This document shows positions 5,227-12,755 of a stretch of DNA of 15,500 nt, in pieces; within the stretch, counting starts at the first letter, position 1, and each line of letters begins with the position of its first letter. The notes beneath the pieces are model-generated. The model did not search any database. It was not told the DNA's origin and saw only the letters and a program-made list of their open reading frames with translations. Made by a program: the position numbers and the translations under genes. The DNA is from JANXUC01 sp043749225 (GTDB taxonomy: Bacteria; Acidobacteriota; Terriglobia; Terriglobales; Acidobacteriaceae). The stretch covers positions 1-15,500 of the forward strand of contig JAYVEP010000051.1 in assembly GCA_043749225.1 (NCBI GenBank). Direction: 5' to 3'.

Positions 5227-7155
5227 CTAGATTCGTGATGCTTCCACAGCGGCTGCAATATTGTCGGCATCAGGCGCACTGATTGCAGCGGCTACTGGAG
5301 ATGGAGAAGCGACAGGAGTAGCGACCGTGACTTTACGCGGGACGCGGATTTCTCCGCGCTCGAACACGGCAGTAAAGGCTTCGACTGCCTTGGGGTCAAG
5401 CCGCTTACCTGCGAGCTTGTGAAGAATCTGCAACGCATCGACTGGCTCGTGGGCTTGCTGGTAAGGACGGTTGGTGGTGACGGCGTCGAAAGTGTCGGCG
5501 ACGGCAATGATGCGGGGCAATAGCGGAATTTCGTCACCTTTGAGGCCACGCGGATAACCGCAGCCATCGAGCGATTCGTGATGCAGTTCGATTCCCGGCA
5601 ACATTTCCGCGAGCTGGGGCACGCCGCGCAGAATGTTGGCACCCTTGGTGGTGTGCGTCTTCATGATTTCGAATTCTTCAGCGGTGAGGGCGCCGGGCTT
5701 CTTGAGGATGCGATCTTCGATACCAATCTTGCCCACGTCGTGAAGTTGAGCCGAGATGCGGACGGTCTCGACGTAGGTTTCCGGGAGGCCAAGTTCACGG
5801 GCAATCATGACCGAGTAGCGGGTAACGCGGTCGGAGTGGCCTCGAGTGTAGGGGTCCTTTTCGTCGACTGCTCCGGCGAGCATCTGAATTGAATTCAGGA
5901 AGAGGTCGCGATTTTCGTCGGCCGCGTGACGCAAGTCTTGGACGAAATGTTCGAGCTCGTCGGACATGACGTTGAAGGTTTGTGCGAGCTCCCCGATTTC
6001 CGTGTGGCTCTTTATGTGAATGCGTTGCGAAAAATCTCCACGAGCGATGGCGCGGCTGGTTTCGGCGAGAGTGCGCAGCGGGCTTGAAATGCGGCGTGCG
6101 GCAAAAATGCTAACGCCTATACTCAGCAAGACGGCAAGAATGGCGAAGAAGCGGGCCGCGCGCTGCATGTCGTAAACTCCGCGATACGCTTCGCGCTGCG
6201 GCTTTTGGCCGATGACGGCCCAGTCGAGAGAACTCACCGGGCTATAAGTACCGAGGGTCTCGACGTTGTTCTTTCCAGACTTGACGGTGAATTCTTTGGT
6301 CTCGACCAGCTGAGCTTTTCCTCCGGCGGCAACGAAGTTGCGGACGATTTCCATGCCGGTCATGTCTTGTCCGGTGGCGAAATCGGAGGTTGACGCTGCG
6401 ACGAGGCGGCCTTGGCCATCAACAACGTAGGTCATTAAGCCGCCATTGCTGGAATCGCGCAGACGGCGCATGAGAAAGTTCAAATCCTCTACGCACGCGA
6501 TCATGCCAAGAAACCTTCCTGAGGCGATGACCGGCGTGGATACCAAAATTACAGTGCGGGCTTCGCGACCACTTCCTAGTGTGAGCGCTTGCCCTGTGTA
6601 GGCGCGATTCTCTCGCGCAGCGGAGAAGGCTCGTTCGAGTTCACGCTGTAGGAATGCGTCGGGTAGGATGCGCCCGGCGGAAATGCCTTTGGCTTCGGAA
6701 TTCAGCAGCGTTGCGTAGGCGAGGTCGTCTGCCGAAGAAACGAAATTTTCAAGCAGAGCGCGCAATTCTGGCCGCTCGACGCTTTGGGCGGAGATGTCGC
6801 CACCGCTGGTCACCTGTACGGCGTAGGACAAATTCGAGAGCATCATATGCATCGAATTGTTGCGCTGCGCTATATCTTCCGCGAGTGAACGCGTGACCGT
6901 GTTCTGCAACAACATTTCGTTCGTCTTCAGGCGATCACGGTTGATGGCTTCGAGGCGCGTCGAGTAAAAATAGATCGGCACCACGCTGATTGTGAGCAGC
7001 ACGCCGAGGATGACCCAAAGGATCGGCAACCGCGCGGGCGTCGGTAAAGGTGCGCTCAATAGGGTTCGTGAGGTTCGCCTGAGGGAGGGCAGCGGCGTAC
7101 CTTGTGATCTTACATTGAGTTTAACCCTGCGGGCTCTTAGCGGCACGAGTGACAT
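5227..7155 (-). CDS. Membrane sensor with HAMP and HD-GYP c-di-GMP phosphodiesterase domain
   Basis: Probable signal-responsive cyclic-di-GMP phosphodiesterase. The 642 residues contain a basic N-terminus, a membrane helix at about 42-65, a periplasmic sensor of about 270 residues that looks like a double Cache domain, a second helix (about 335-353), a HAMP linker (about 354-408) and an HD-GYP domain (about 416-605). Catalytic features are intact: His440, His472-Asp473 (LHDVGKIG), His501, His525-His526, and Asp530 leading into GCGYP (531-535), then ADTFDAVTTNRPYQ. The C-terminal tail after 605 is Ala/Pro/Val-rich and low in complexity. It sits between gpsA (166 nt upstream) and ftsY (82 nt downstream) without an obvious functional link. 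The ligand cannot be predicted. Activity on c-di-GMP rather than cGAMP is assumed from the family. Confidence 0.9.
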   Translation of the reverse strand: MSLVPLRARRVKLNVRSQGTPLPSLRRTSRTLLSAPLPTPARLPILWVILGVLLTISVVPIYFYSTRLEAINRDRLKTNEMLLQNTVTRSLAEDIAQRNNSMHMMLSNLSYAVQVTSGGDISAQSVERPELRALLENFVSSADDLAYATLLNSEAKGISAGRILPDAFLQRELERAFSAARENRAYTGQALTLGSGREARTVILVSTPVIASGRFLGMIACVEDLNFLMRRLRDSSNGGLMTYVVDGQGRLVAASTSDFATGQDMTGMEIVRNFVAAGGKAQLVETKEFTVKSGKNNVETLGTYSPVSSLDWAVIGQKPQREAYRGVYDMQRAARFFAILAVLLSIGVSIFAARRISSPLRTLAETSRAIARGDFSQRIHIKSHTEIGELAQTFNVMSDELEHFVQDLRHAADENRDLFLNSIQMLAGAVDEKDPYTRGHSDRVTRYSVMIARELGLPETYVETVRISAQLHDVGKIGIEDRILKKPGALTAEEFEIMKTHTTKGANILRGVPQLAEMLPGIELHHESLDGCGYPRGLKGDEIPLLPRIIAVADTFDAVTTNRPYQQAHEPVDALQILHKLAGKRLDPKAVEAFTAVFERGEIRVPRKVTVATPVASPSPVAAAISAPDADNIAAAVEASRI

Positions 7156-7321
7156 TTCTTGTTTTAGGTTACGAAAGTTTAGAACTGTTGGGATAGGCGG
7201 AGATCGCGACGGATTTGAAGGATTGTGAGTTCGCGGCGGTGTGGGAGTCTTGGGATTGCGCGGGGGATGCGGAGCGTTTCGAAGTGGTTTACGAGCCTGC
7301 CGGGAACGTTCTCGGATAAGG

Positions 7322-8356
7322 CTAGCTCCCGTCGCGAGTCAGTTCCAATTCGCTTTTGGCGCGCCGGGTCATCAAATCCTGAATTGCAGCTTTGGGCGAT
7401 TTGCCGTTCTGTAGGATTTCAAACATCTGTTGTGTAATTGGAATGTCTACATTGTGGAGTCGGGCTAGTCCGACCGCGGCTTCGGTTGTGAACACGCCTT
7501 CTGCGACGGTTCCATGCATGGCTGCGATGATTTCCGGTAGCTTGCGTCCACGTCCCAGTTCTACCCCCACGCTGCGGTTGCGAGAGCGGGACCCGGTGCA
7601 AGTGAGGACCAGGTCGCCGAGTCCAGCTAATCCAGCCAGCGTTTCCGGCCGTCCTCCGCACGCGACGGCCAGACGTGTAATTTCAGCCAGACCCCTCGTG
7701 ATTAGCGCGGCGACGGAATTATGGCCGAGCTCCAGGCCAGCACAAATTCCTGCGGCGATTGCAATTACGTTTTTCAGCGCACCACCAAGTTCGACTCCGA
7801 CGACGTCATCGTTGGTGTAGACACGGAAGGCTGAGTCGCTGAATTCGCGCTGAATGATTTGCGCCAGTTCGGCATCTTGGGAGGCGATTGTGATAGCGGT
7901 GGGGTCGCCACGGCCGACCTCGTGGGCAAACGACGGGCCGCTCAGCGCGCCGACTCTGGGAGAAAACCCTTTGGCCTCTTGAATCACGCTGCGGATGATT
8001 TCCGTCATGCGCATATGGCTTGTGTTCTCGATGCCTTTCGTGGCGCTGACCAGTAGCATCTGCGGGGTAAGGTAGGCGTGAATTATCTGGAATACCGCGC
8101 GGCAATGGTGCGAGGGCATGACGCTTACGACAATATCCGCGCCCGCGAGGGCCTCCGCGTAATCGTGGGTGGCGGTGACGCTCGACGGAAGTTTAAGGCC
8201 GGCGAAATAGAGAGAGTTCTCCCGAACGGCGGTGATTGAATCGACGACTTCGCGTTCGTGCGCCCAGAGTTGGACGGCGTGTTGTCCCTTACGTCCGAGG
8301 ACGATAGAGAGAGCCGTTCCCCACGCGCCTGCGCCGATGATCGCAATCCGACTCAT
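7322..8356 (-). CDS. gpsA: NAD(P)-dependent glycerol-3-phosphate dehydrogenase
   Basis: Reduces dihydroxyacetone phosphate to sn-glycerol-3-phosphate, the backbone precursor for phospholipids, in the cytoplasm. In 344 residues: Rossmann motif GAGAWG (8-13), VSATKGIE (103-110), LSGPSFAHEV (138-147), GGALKNVIAIAAG with catalytic Lys195, and GLGDLVLTCTGSRSRN (245-260). Length is normal. The ATG overlaps the plsY stop as ATGA (start 8356, plsY end 8353), so the two are translationally coupled. This makes sense because PlsY uses the glycerol-3-phosphate that GpsA makes. The 166-nt gap to the next gene downstream holds no recognised element. Confidence 0.96.
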   Translation of the reverse strand: MSRIAIIGAGAWGTALSIVLGRKGQHAVQLWAHEREVVDSITAVRENSLYFAGLKLPSSVTATHDYAEALAGADIVVSVMPSHHCRAVFQIIHAYLTPQMLLVSATKGIENTSHMRMTEIIRSVIQEAKGFSPRVGALSGPSFAHEVGRGDPTAITIASQDAELAQIIQREFSDSAFRVYTNDDVVGVELGGALKNVIAIAAGICAGLELGHNSVAALITRGLAEITRLAVACGGRPETLAGLAGLGDLVLTCTGSRSRNRSVGVELGRGRKLPEIIAAMHGTVAEGVFTTEAAVGLARLHNVDIPITQQMFEILQNGKSPKAAIQDLMTRRAKSELELTRDGS

Positions 8357-8952
8357 TGGCGGCCCAACCGTAACGGACTTTCATTGCCATGCACAAGTCG
8401 TCCTATGTTTTCATGGTGCCGAATAATGATGAGTGCGCAGGCAATTGTCATCAGCCCAATGGGACCACGTCCGGGGTGTTCCATTTGCCAAACGAGAAAA
8501 GGGAAGCAAAATGCCGCGACAATCGACCCCAGCGAAATGTAGCGGAACGCCGCGACCAGAATCACAAAAATTGCCAGCATAACCAGCACGGATTTTGGCG
8601 CGACACACAAAAATGACCCTAGCGCAGTAGCCACACCTTTGCCGCCGCGGAATCCTAACCAGACCGGGAACATGTGTCCGACGATCGCAAACAACGCCGC
8701 CGCAGCCACAAAAAGTGCTGGCGCTTCAGGATGGAAGTGCCGGGCCAGAGCCGCCGCGGCAAAGCCTTTCAGCGCGTCCAGCAAAAGAGTTGCCGCACCT
8801 AGCGCTGGGGAAGTTCGTGCGACGTTAGTAGCGCCAATGTTGCCGCTGCCCGTCTCGCGAATATCCCTGTGGTGAAAAAGCCGTACGAGGACGTAGCCGA
8901 AAGGTATCGAGCCTAGCAGATAGCTCACGATTGCGGTAAGAAGCAGGGGCAT
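8353..8952 (-). CDS. plsY: Glycerol-3-phosphate acyltransferase PlsY
   Basis: Inner-membrane enzyme that moves the acyl group from acyl-phosphate to position 1 of glycerol-3-phosphate, starting phosphatidic acid synthesis. The 199-residue hydrophobic protein carries the three family motifs: SYLLGSIPFGY (10-20), GSGNIGATNVAR (35-46) and GHMFPVWLGFRGGKGVAT (92-109), plus RHHENIGRLVHGNE near the C-terminus. About five membrane helices are expected. It overlaps gpsA by 4 nt (ATGA) and starts 15 nt after the stop of the frameshift-corrected thpR. The acyl-phosphate maker PlsX is not in the window. No strong ribosome site is visible before the ATG. Confidence 0.96.
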   Translation of the reverse strand: MPLLLTAIVSYLLGSIPFGYVLVRLFHHRDIRETGSGNIGATNVARTSPALGAATLLLDALKGFAAAALARHFHPEAPALFVAAAALFAIVGHMFPVWLGFRGGKGVATALGSFLCVAPKSVLVMLAIFVILVAAFRYISLGSIVAAFCFPFLVWQMEHPGRGPIGLMTIACALIIIRHHENIGRLVHGNESPLRLGRQ

Positions 8953-8967
8953 GAAGGTTGTTCTAAA

Positions 8968-9554
8968 TCAAGTTCGTCGCACTGCGAAGTTGCAAATCTT
9001 CCTGTACTGCGAGCCTTGGGGCGACAGCTTGCTCTCGTAAAGGAAAAACTCGTGCGCCGTCATTGTACCGAAGTCGAGTGCCGGCATTGCTGTCAGTCGT
9101 TTTTGCAACTCCGCGAATCGCAGATTCGGTTGATCTTCCTTGCGGTTGCGCGGCGTGCGGAACCGCTGCGCGCTAACGTCAGATGCGGAGTGAATGCGTG
9201 CGTCTCGGGCGGAATGCCCAGCGGAGATAGAACGGAATCAACCTCTGCCGCGAGTGCCGGTAATGCTGGGGAAGACTCAATTCCAACCCAGAAGACGCGA
9301 GGAGCAGTGTTCGATGGAAAGAATCCATAGCCGCGGAACGTTAGACGAATGGTCTCGCTTGCAATTGCTGCGAGCGCTTGCTGTATCCGGGGCAGATTTT
9401 CGACGGATTGCTCGCCGATAAACTTGAGGGTGATGTGGAGCGACTCCGGTTTCGCCCAGCGAACTTCAGGCGCAAAACCTTCTACGCCGCGAAGGAAGAG
9501 CGCGATCCGTTCACGGACGGATGTTTCGAGATCGAGAGCAACAAAAAGGCGCAT
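8968..9554 (-). pseudogene. thpR: RNA 2',3'-cyclic phosphodiesterase (ThpR/LigT family), split by a -1 frameshift
   Basis: Family members hydrolyse 2',3'-cyclic phosphates in RNA. The uninterrupted frame (9554 to 9093, 153 residues) has MRLFVALDL, the first catalytic motif HITL (His40) and the second HLTL (His124), then loses similarity and ends in an Arg/Ser-rich tail. In the -1 frame, from about 9150 to the stop at 8968, the expected ending appears: KEDQPNLRFAELQKR, then FGTMTAHEFFLYESKLSP, a typical ThpR C-terminus. Joining the frames gives about 195 residues, near the family norm, and leaves 15 nt to plsY. The shift lies at about 9141-9164. No classical slippery heptamer is there, so one missing base (true mutation or assembly error) is more likely than programmed shifting. 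cinA lies upstream, a common pairing. Confidence 0.85.
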
Positions 9555-9570
9555 GGTGAATTCTAATTAT

Positions 9571-9636
9571 CGAGTACCGAGTTGCGTGTTCCGAGTAAAC
9601 TTCAGGGCGTTGACTCGCCACCCGGTACTCGCAACT
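9571..9636. repeat. Inverted CGAGT-type repeat between cinA and thpR
   Basis: CGAGTACCG (9571-9579) and its exact inverse CGGTACTCG (9623-9631) form a possible 9-bp stem with a 43-nt loop. AGTTGCG (9580-9586) and CGCAACT (9630-9636) are also inverses. The block fills most of the 87-nt gap between cinA and thpR. Related blocks occur at 1672-1687. There is no T-run that would make it an intrinsic terminator. Confidence 0.6.
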
Positions 9637-9641
9637 AACTC

Positions 9642-10886
9642 CTACATCAATTTTCTACGAATCATATCCAGCGCCTGCTGCGAGGCGAAGCGGCGGACGC
9701 GCTGGCGGTCTCCCGGATAGTGACGCTCGACAACGTCGGTACCATCTTCGTCCGCGATGGCGTGGAACACCAGTCCCACGGGCTTTTCCGGCGAGCCTCC
9801 CGTTGGACCAGCCACTCCGGTGATGCCGATTCCGATGGTTGCATTGCAGCGGTCGCGTACCCCTTCCGCGAGAGCAGCAGCCACCTCGCGACTGACTGCG
9901 CCGTATTGCTCAATCAGCAACGGAGGCACGTCTGCTAGCTTTGCCTTCAGCTCGTTCGAGTAAACAACCATGCCGCCGACAAAATATCTGGAGCTTCCGG
10001 GCACCGACGTAAGGCGTTCCGCGACCAAGCCACCTGTGCAGGATTCCGCCACGGCAACCGTCGCGCCACGCATCTGCAAGTAGTAGCCCGCGATTTGTTC
10101 AAGAGATTCACCGTTGGTGGAAAACACGCTGACGTCGAGTTCGTCTTCCAACTCGCCCGCTAGATCGTCCACGCGCAGCTGTGCCTCGTCGAGATCGTCG
10201 CAACGCGCTCGTAAGTGCAATTCGATTTCACCAGCGCCAGCCAGAATTGTTGTATGCACGTCTGCGTATTCCTGATAGATCGGCGCCACGCGGGCATCAC
10301 ACGCCGACTCGCCCATCATGGCCACTTTCAAAACGCGTGTTGCAATAAACAGCGGAGGAAGCTTTGCCCGCAGGCGTTCCGCGCACTCTTGGTCGAACAT
10401 GTTCTTCAGTTCGTGGGGAGGCCCGGGCAGCAGGATTACGATTTTCTCGCGACCACCGTATTTTCCGGCGATCCATTGCCCAGGCGCGGTGCCTTTGGGA
10501 TTTTGCAACACCACAGCACCAGAGATGACGTCCCCCTGTTTCGCGTTGTTGGCGGACATCTTTGAGTTTCGTTTTGCAAACCAAGCTTCGAGGTCATTCA
10601 CGATCTCAGGATCGCGATGCAGCTGCAGGCCCATCGCCTCAGCCACCGATTCTCTCGTCAAGTCGTCCTCAGTCGGCCCGAGTCCGCCCATGAAAATCAC
10701 CATGTCGGACCGCGAGAGCGCAAGTTTTGCAGTGGAAACAAGGTGCTCACGGTTGTCGCCAACAATGGTTTTGAAAGCGACTTCCACGCCCAACTGATTC
10801 AGCTTTTCCGTGAGATAGAGCGAGTTGGTATCCGTGCGAAAGGGAGTCAGTAACTCGGACCCGATAGCGATGATTTCAGCATTCAT
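9642..10886 (-). CDS. cinA: CinA-type protein: pyrophosphatase-like and NMN-deamidase-like domains
   Basis: Two-domain protein of 414 residues. The N-terminal molybdopterin-binding-like domain (1-170) has EIIAIGSELL (4-13), GGLGPTEDD (67-75) and LLPGPPHEL (152-160), the region linked with ADP-ribose pyrophosphatase activity in the family. The C-terminal domain (about 262-414) has VAVAESCTGGL (277-287) with the catalytic Ser of the NMN deamidase PncC, RLTSVPGSSRYFVGG (291-305), GITGVAGPTGG (354-364) and KPVG (368-371). It would act in pyridine nucleotide salvage; the name comes from competence-induced genes and need not imply competence here. Length matches full-length CinA. The ATG at 10886 gives the standard MNAEIIAIG start. 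It leads into thpR, a frequent partner, but recA, often nearby too, is not in the window. Confidence 0.95.
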   Translation of the reverse strand: MNAEIIAIGSELLTPFRTDTNSLYLTEKLNQLGVEVAFKTIVGDNREHLVSTAKLALSRSDMVIFMGGLGPTEDDLTRESVAEAMGLQLHRDPEIVNDLEAWFAKRNSKMSANNAKQGDVISGAVVLQNPKGTAPGQWIAGKYGGREKIVILLPGPPHELKNMFDQECAERLRAKLPPLFIATRVLKVAMMGESACDARVAPIYQEYADVHTTILAGAGEIELHLRARCDDLDEAQLRVDDLAGELEDELDVSVFSTNGESLEQIAGYYLQMRGATVAVAESCTGGLVAERLTSVPGSSRYFVGGMVVYSNELKAKLADVPPLLIEQYGAVSREVAAALAEGVRDRCNATIGIGITGVAGPTGGSPEKPVGLVFHAIADEDGTDVVERHYPGDRQRVRRFASQQALDMIRRKLM

Positions 10887-10961
10887 GATGAGGACCAGTC
10901 ACGCTAAGGCAATGATAAATGCTGGTTGTTTTTCGAGGAATCAAATCCAGGAATATCTAGT

Positions 10962-12014
10962 TTATGCAGGTGGCAAGGGAAGCCCGGCAATATCCCATGA
11001 GAGCCGATGCACGGCGTCACCAGTGGCCAAAACGACTGACCTGCCCGGCGCGAAGGCCAATCCAACGATTCCTTGTCCGGAGACTTCCAGCGAAGCATCC
11101 TGATGCGGAGTGATTTTCACAATGCCGCGATGCCCACGAAGAGACGCGGCAACGTAAAGGTTGCCGTCCACATCGAAGGCAAGGCCTTGCGGACGACCCA
11201 GGCCGCGGTAATAAACCGCGACGTCTCCGTGGGAATCCACGCGATAGACGCAATCGAAGCTGGAAGTAGTTGGGCCGCAAACAAACAAATCGCCGCTCGG
11301 TCCGACGGCGAGGTGATAAGCGGCCATGCTCGGCTCGAGCGTGGTGTGGACGAAAATCTGGCGGTCGGGAGCGATCTTGAAAATCGTTCCGCTGCGGTCG
11401 CCGACGAAAAGATTCTGGTCGCGATCAAACGCGATCCCGGTAGCCACTCCCATGCCCTCGGCAAAGGTAGACATGGCGCCGTTGCGCGCTACACGGTACA
11501 CAGTGCCTTCGTGGCGCGAGGAGACGTACATCTCGCCCTGGCGATCGAAGGCGATTCCTGTGGCATTCATCAAGTCGCCGACGAATGGTCTCACATTGTA
11601 ACTGGTGTCAATTTTAAACACGGCGACGGGAACCTGTTCTCCGCGGGAGCCGGAAAATGTGGCGTAGATGTTACCCTCCGCATCCAGGGCCGGGCTGCCG
11701 ACCGGATGCAGTCCTTCTGAAATTGAAACAGATACTCGAACATCCAACGGGTTGCTCATATGTCCATTGGTAGAGATCACGGCGGGGCCCGACAAGGCAC
11801 CTTCAGGCACGCGGGCGATGACGAAATCGTCGGAGCCAATGACGACGGGGCCCGCCACCGGTCCAAACTGTACGCTAGGACGCTTGAGTTCCGGTGGGCG
11901 CAGATTCTTGCCGCGAAAGCGCACCTCGCCACCGGGCAGCGCGCATCGCGGCATTACCGAATCCAGGTGCGGCGAGCCGTTCGAACTGGTCAGCGATGTA
12001 GCAGGGTCTTTCAT
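10962..12014 (-). CDS. IPT/TIG domain plus NHL-like beta-propeller protein
   Basis: Function unknown. The 350-residue protein has an immunoglobulin-like IPT/TIG fold at about 16-95 (ends SNPLDVRV) and then a propeller of NHL/SMP-30 type (about 103-345). At least four blades share a pattern: TGIAFDRQGEMYVSS (152-166), TGIAFDRDQNLFVGD (192-206), LAVGPSGDLFVCG (235-247) and GLAFDVDGNLYVAA (277-290), each followed by a V/I-Y/F-R/K-V/I element. No signal peptide or membrane helix is seen, so it may be cytoplasmic, which is unusual for IPT proteins, unless export is non-classical. It is 39 nt after pgpA and 75 nt before cinA, so probably in the same operon. A binding or lactonase-like role is possible but not supported by identifiable catalytic residues. 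Confidence 0.75.
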   Translation of the reverse strand: MKDPATSLTSSNGSPHLDSVMPRCALPGGEVRFRGKNLRPPELKRPSVQFGPVAGPVVIGSDDFVIARVPEGALSGPAVISTNGHMSNPLDVRVSVSISEGLHPVGSPALDAEGNIYATFSGSRGEQVPVAVFKIDTSYNVRPFVGDLMNATGIAFDRQGEMYVSSRHEGTVYRVARNGAMSTFAEGMGVATGIAFDRDQNLFVGDRSGTIFKIAPDRQIFVHTTLEPSMAAYHLAVGPSGDLFVCGPTTSSFDCVYRVDSHGDVAVYYRGLGRPQGLAFDVDGNLYVAASLRGHRGIVKITPHQDASLEVSGQGIVGLAFAPGRSVVLATGDAVHRLSWDIAGLPLPPA

Positions 12015-12053
12015 GGGCCTTCTTTTCGTACATCACAAAATTTCAGAAACGCG

Positions 12054-12548
12054 TTACCGAAGTACACCGAAATGCAAGAGCAACTGCATCACCACAAGGG
12101 CGTACAGCCCAGCTCCAACATCATCAATCACAATTCCTGTGCCTTCCGGCAAACATTCCAGTAGGCGGATCGGCGGCGGCTTGACGATATCGAACGCTCT
12201 AAAAAGTATAAAGCCCGCAAGCAGGCATTTCCACGTAAGAGGTGCTGCGATCAAGGTGATAAGTTGGCCAGCAGTTTCGTCGATGACGACGAATTGCGGA
12301 TCTTCCTTGCCGAAAGCCCGCGCTACAAGCGTGGCTGCGGGGATGCCGATGGCCACAGCGACCAGCGCGAGAGCCGCACAAACATAGGCCTGCTGCGCGC
12401 CAGCAATATTTCGGGCCACCAGCCACCAGAGCAGCACGGTCGCAGCCGATCCCCAGGAACCCGGGCCGGGGCGAAGATATCCAGTGCCAAAAAATGTGGC
12501 GGTTAGCCGAGCCCACAGAGGGGCTGCGTTAGTTTTCTCGTTCGTCAT
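12054..12548 (-). CDS. pgpA: Phosphatidylglycerophosphatase A
   Basis: Inner-membrane phosphatase that removes phosphate from phosphatidylglycerophosphate to give phosphatidylglycerol. The 164-residue protein shows the PgpA pattern: FFGTGYLRPGPGSWGS (19-34), KEDPQFVVIDETAGQLI (81-97) with the acidic residues thought to bind metal, FRAFDIVKPPPIR (116-128) and LPEGTGIVIDDVGAGLYA (133-150). Several hydrophobic stretches fit membrane helices. It begins 20 nt inside yacG, which suggests coupled translation. With plsY and gpsA it makes this a region rich in phospholipid synthesis genes, although other genes separate them. Confidence 0.95.
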   Translation of the reverse strand: MTNEKTNAAPLWARLTATFFGTGYLRPGPGSWGSAATVLLWWLVARNIAGAQQAYVCAALALVAVAIGIPAATLVARAFGKEDPQFVVIDETAGQLITLIAAPLTWKCLLAGFILFRAFDIVKPPPIRLLECLPEGTGIVIDDVGAGLYALVVMQLLLHFGVLR

Positions 12549-12726
12549 CCCGGACCAAGTCTTCGGTGTCCTGCAGCGGTTCGGAGATCACGTAGCCTCC
12601 GCTAGCCCATTTTCCGAGATCAATCAGGCGGCAGCGGTCACTGCAAAAAGGGAAGTCGGGATCGGTGCTTTTGACGATCGCCTTCTTGCACGTCGGGCAT
12701 TTCAGATTGATGCGGCTATTTGGCAT
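12529..12726 (-). CDS. yacG: DNA gyrase inhibitor YacG (zinc protein)
   Basis: Small zinc protein of 65 residues whose E. coli homologue binds GyrB and inhibits gyrase. The zinc site is visible as Cys10-x2-Cys13 and Cys28-x3-Cys32 (KCPTCK, FCSDRCRLIDLGKW), and the C-terminal acidic tail starts after GGYVISEP. The frame is open to 12909, but that part overlaps rimO in an Arg-rich shadow; the ATG at 12726 is chosen because it gives the family length and is preceded by GAGGG at 12734-12738, 7 nt upstream. It lies 29 nt after rimO and overlaps pgpA by 20 nt. The family assignment is firm; the gyrase role is taken from homologues. Confidence 0.93.
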   Translation of the reverse strand: MPNSRINLKCPTCKKAIVKSTDPDFPFCSDRCRLIDLGKWASGGYVISEPLQDTEDLVRDDEREN

Positions 12727-12755
12727 GGTGCATCCCTCGCGAATCAGAGGCTGGT

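Noticed and set aside
9141..9164. Programmed -1 ribosomal frameshifting in thpR
   Set aside because: No slippery heptamer and no obvious downstream stimulatory structure; a single-base deletion or sequence error is simpler.
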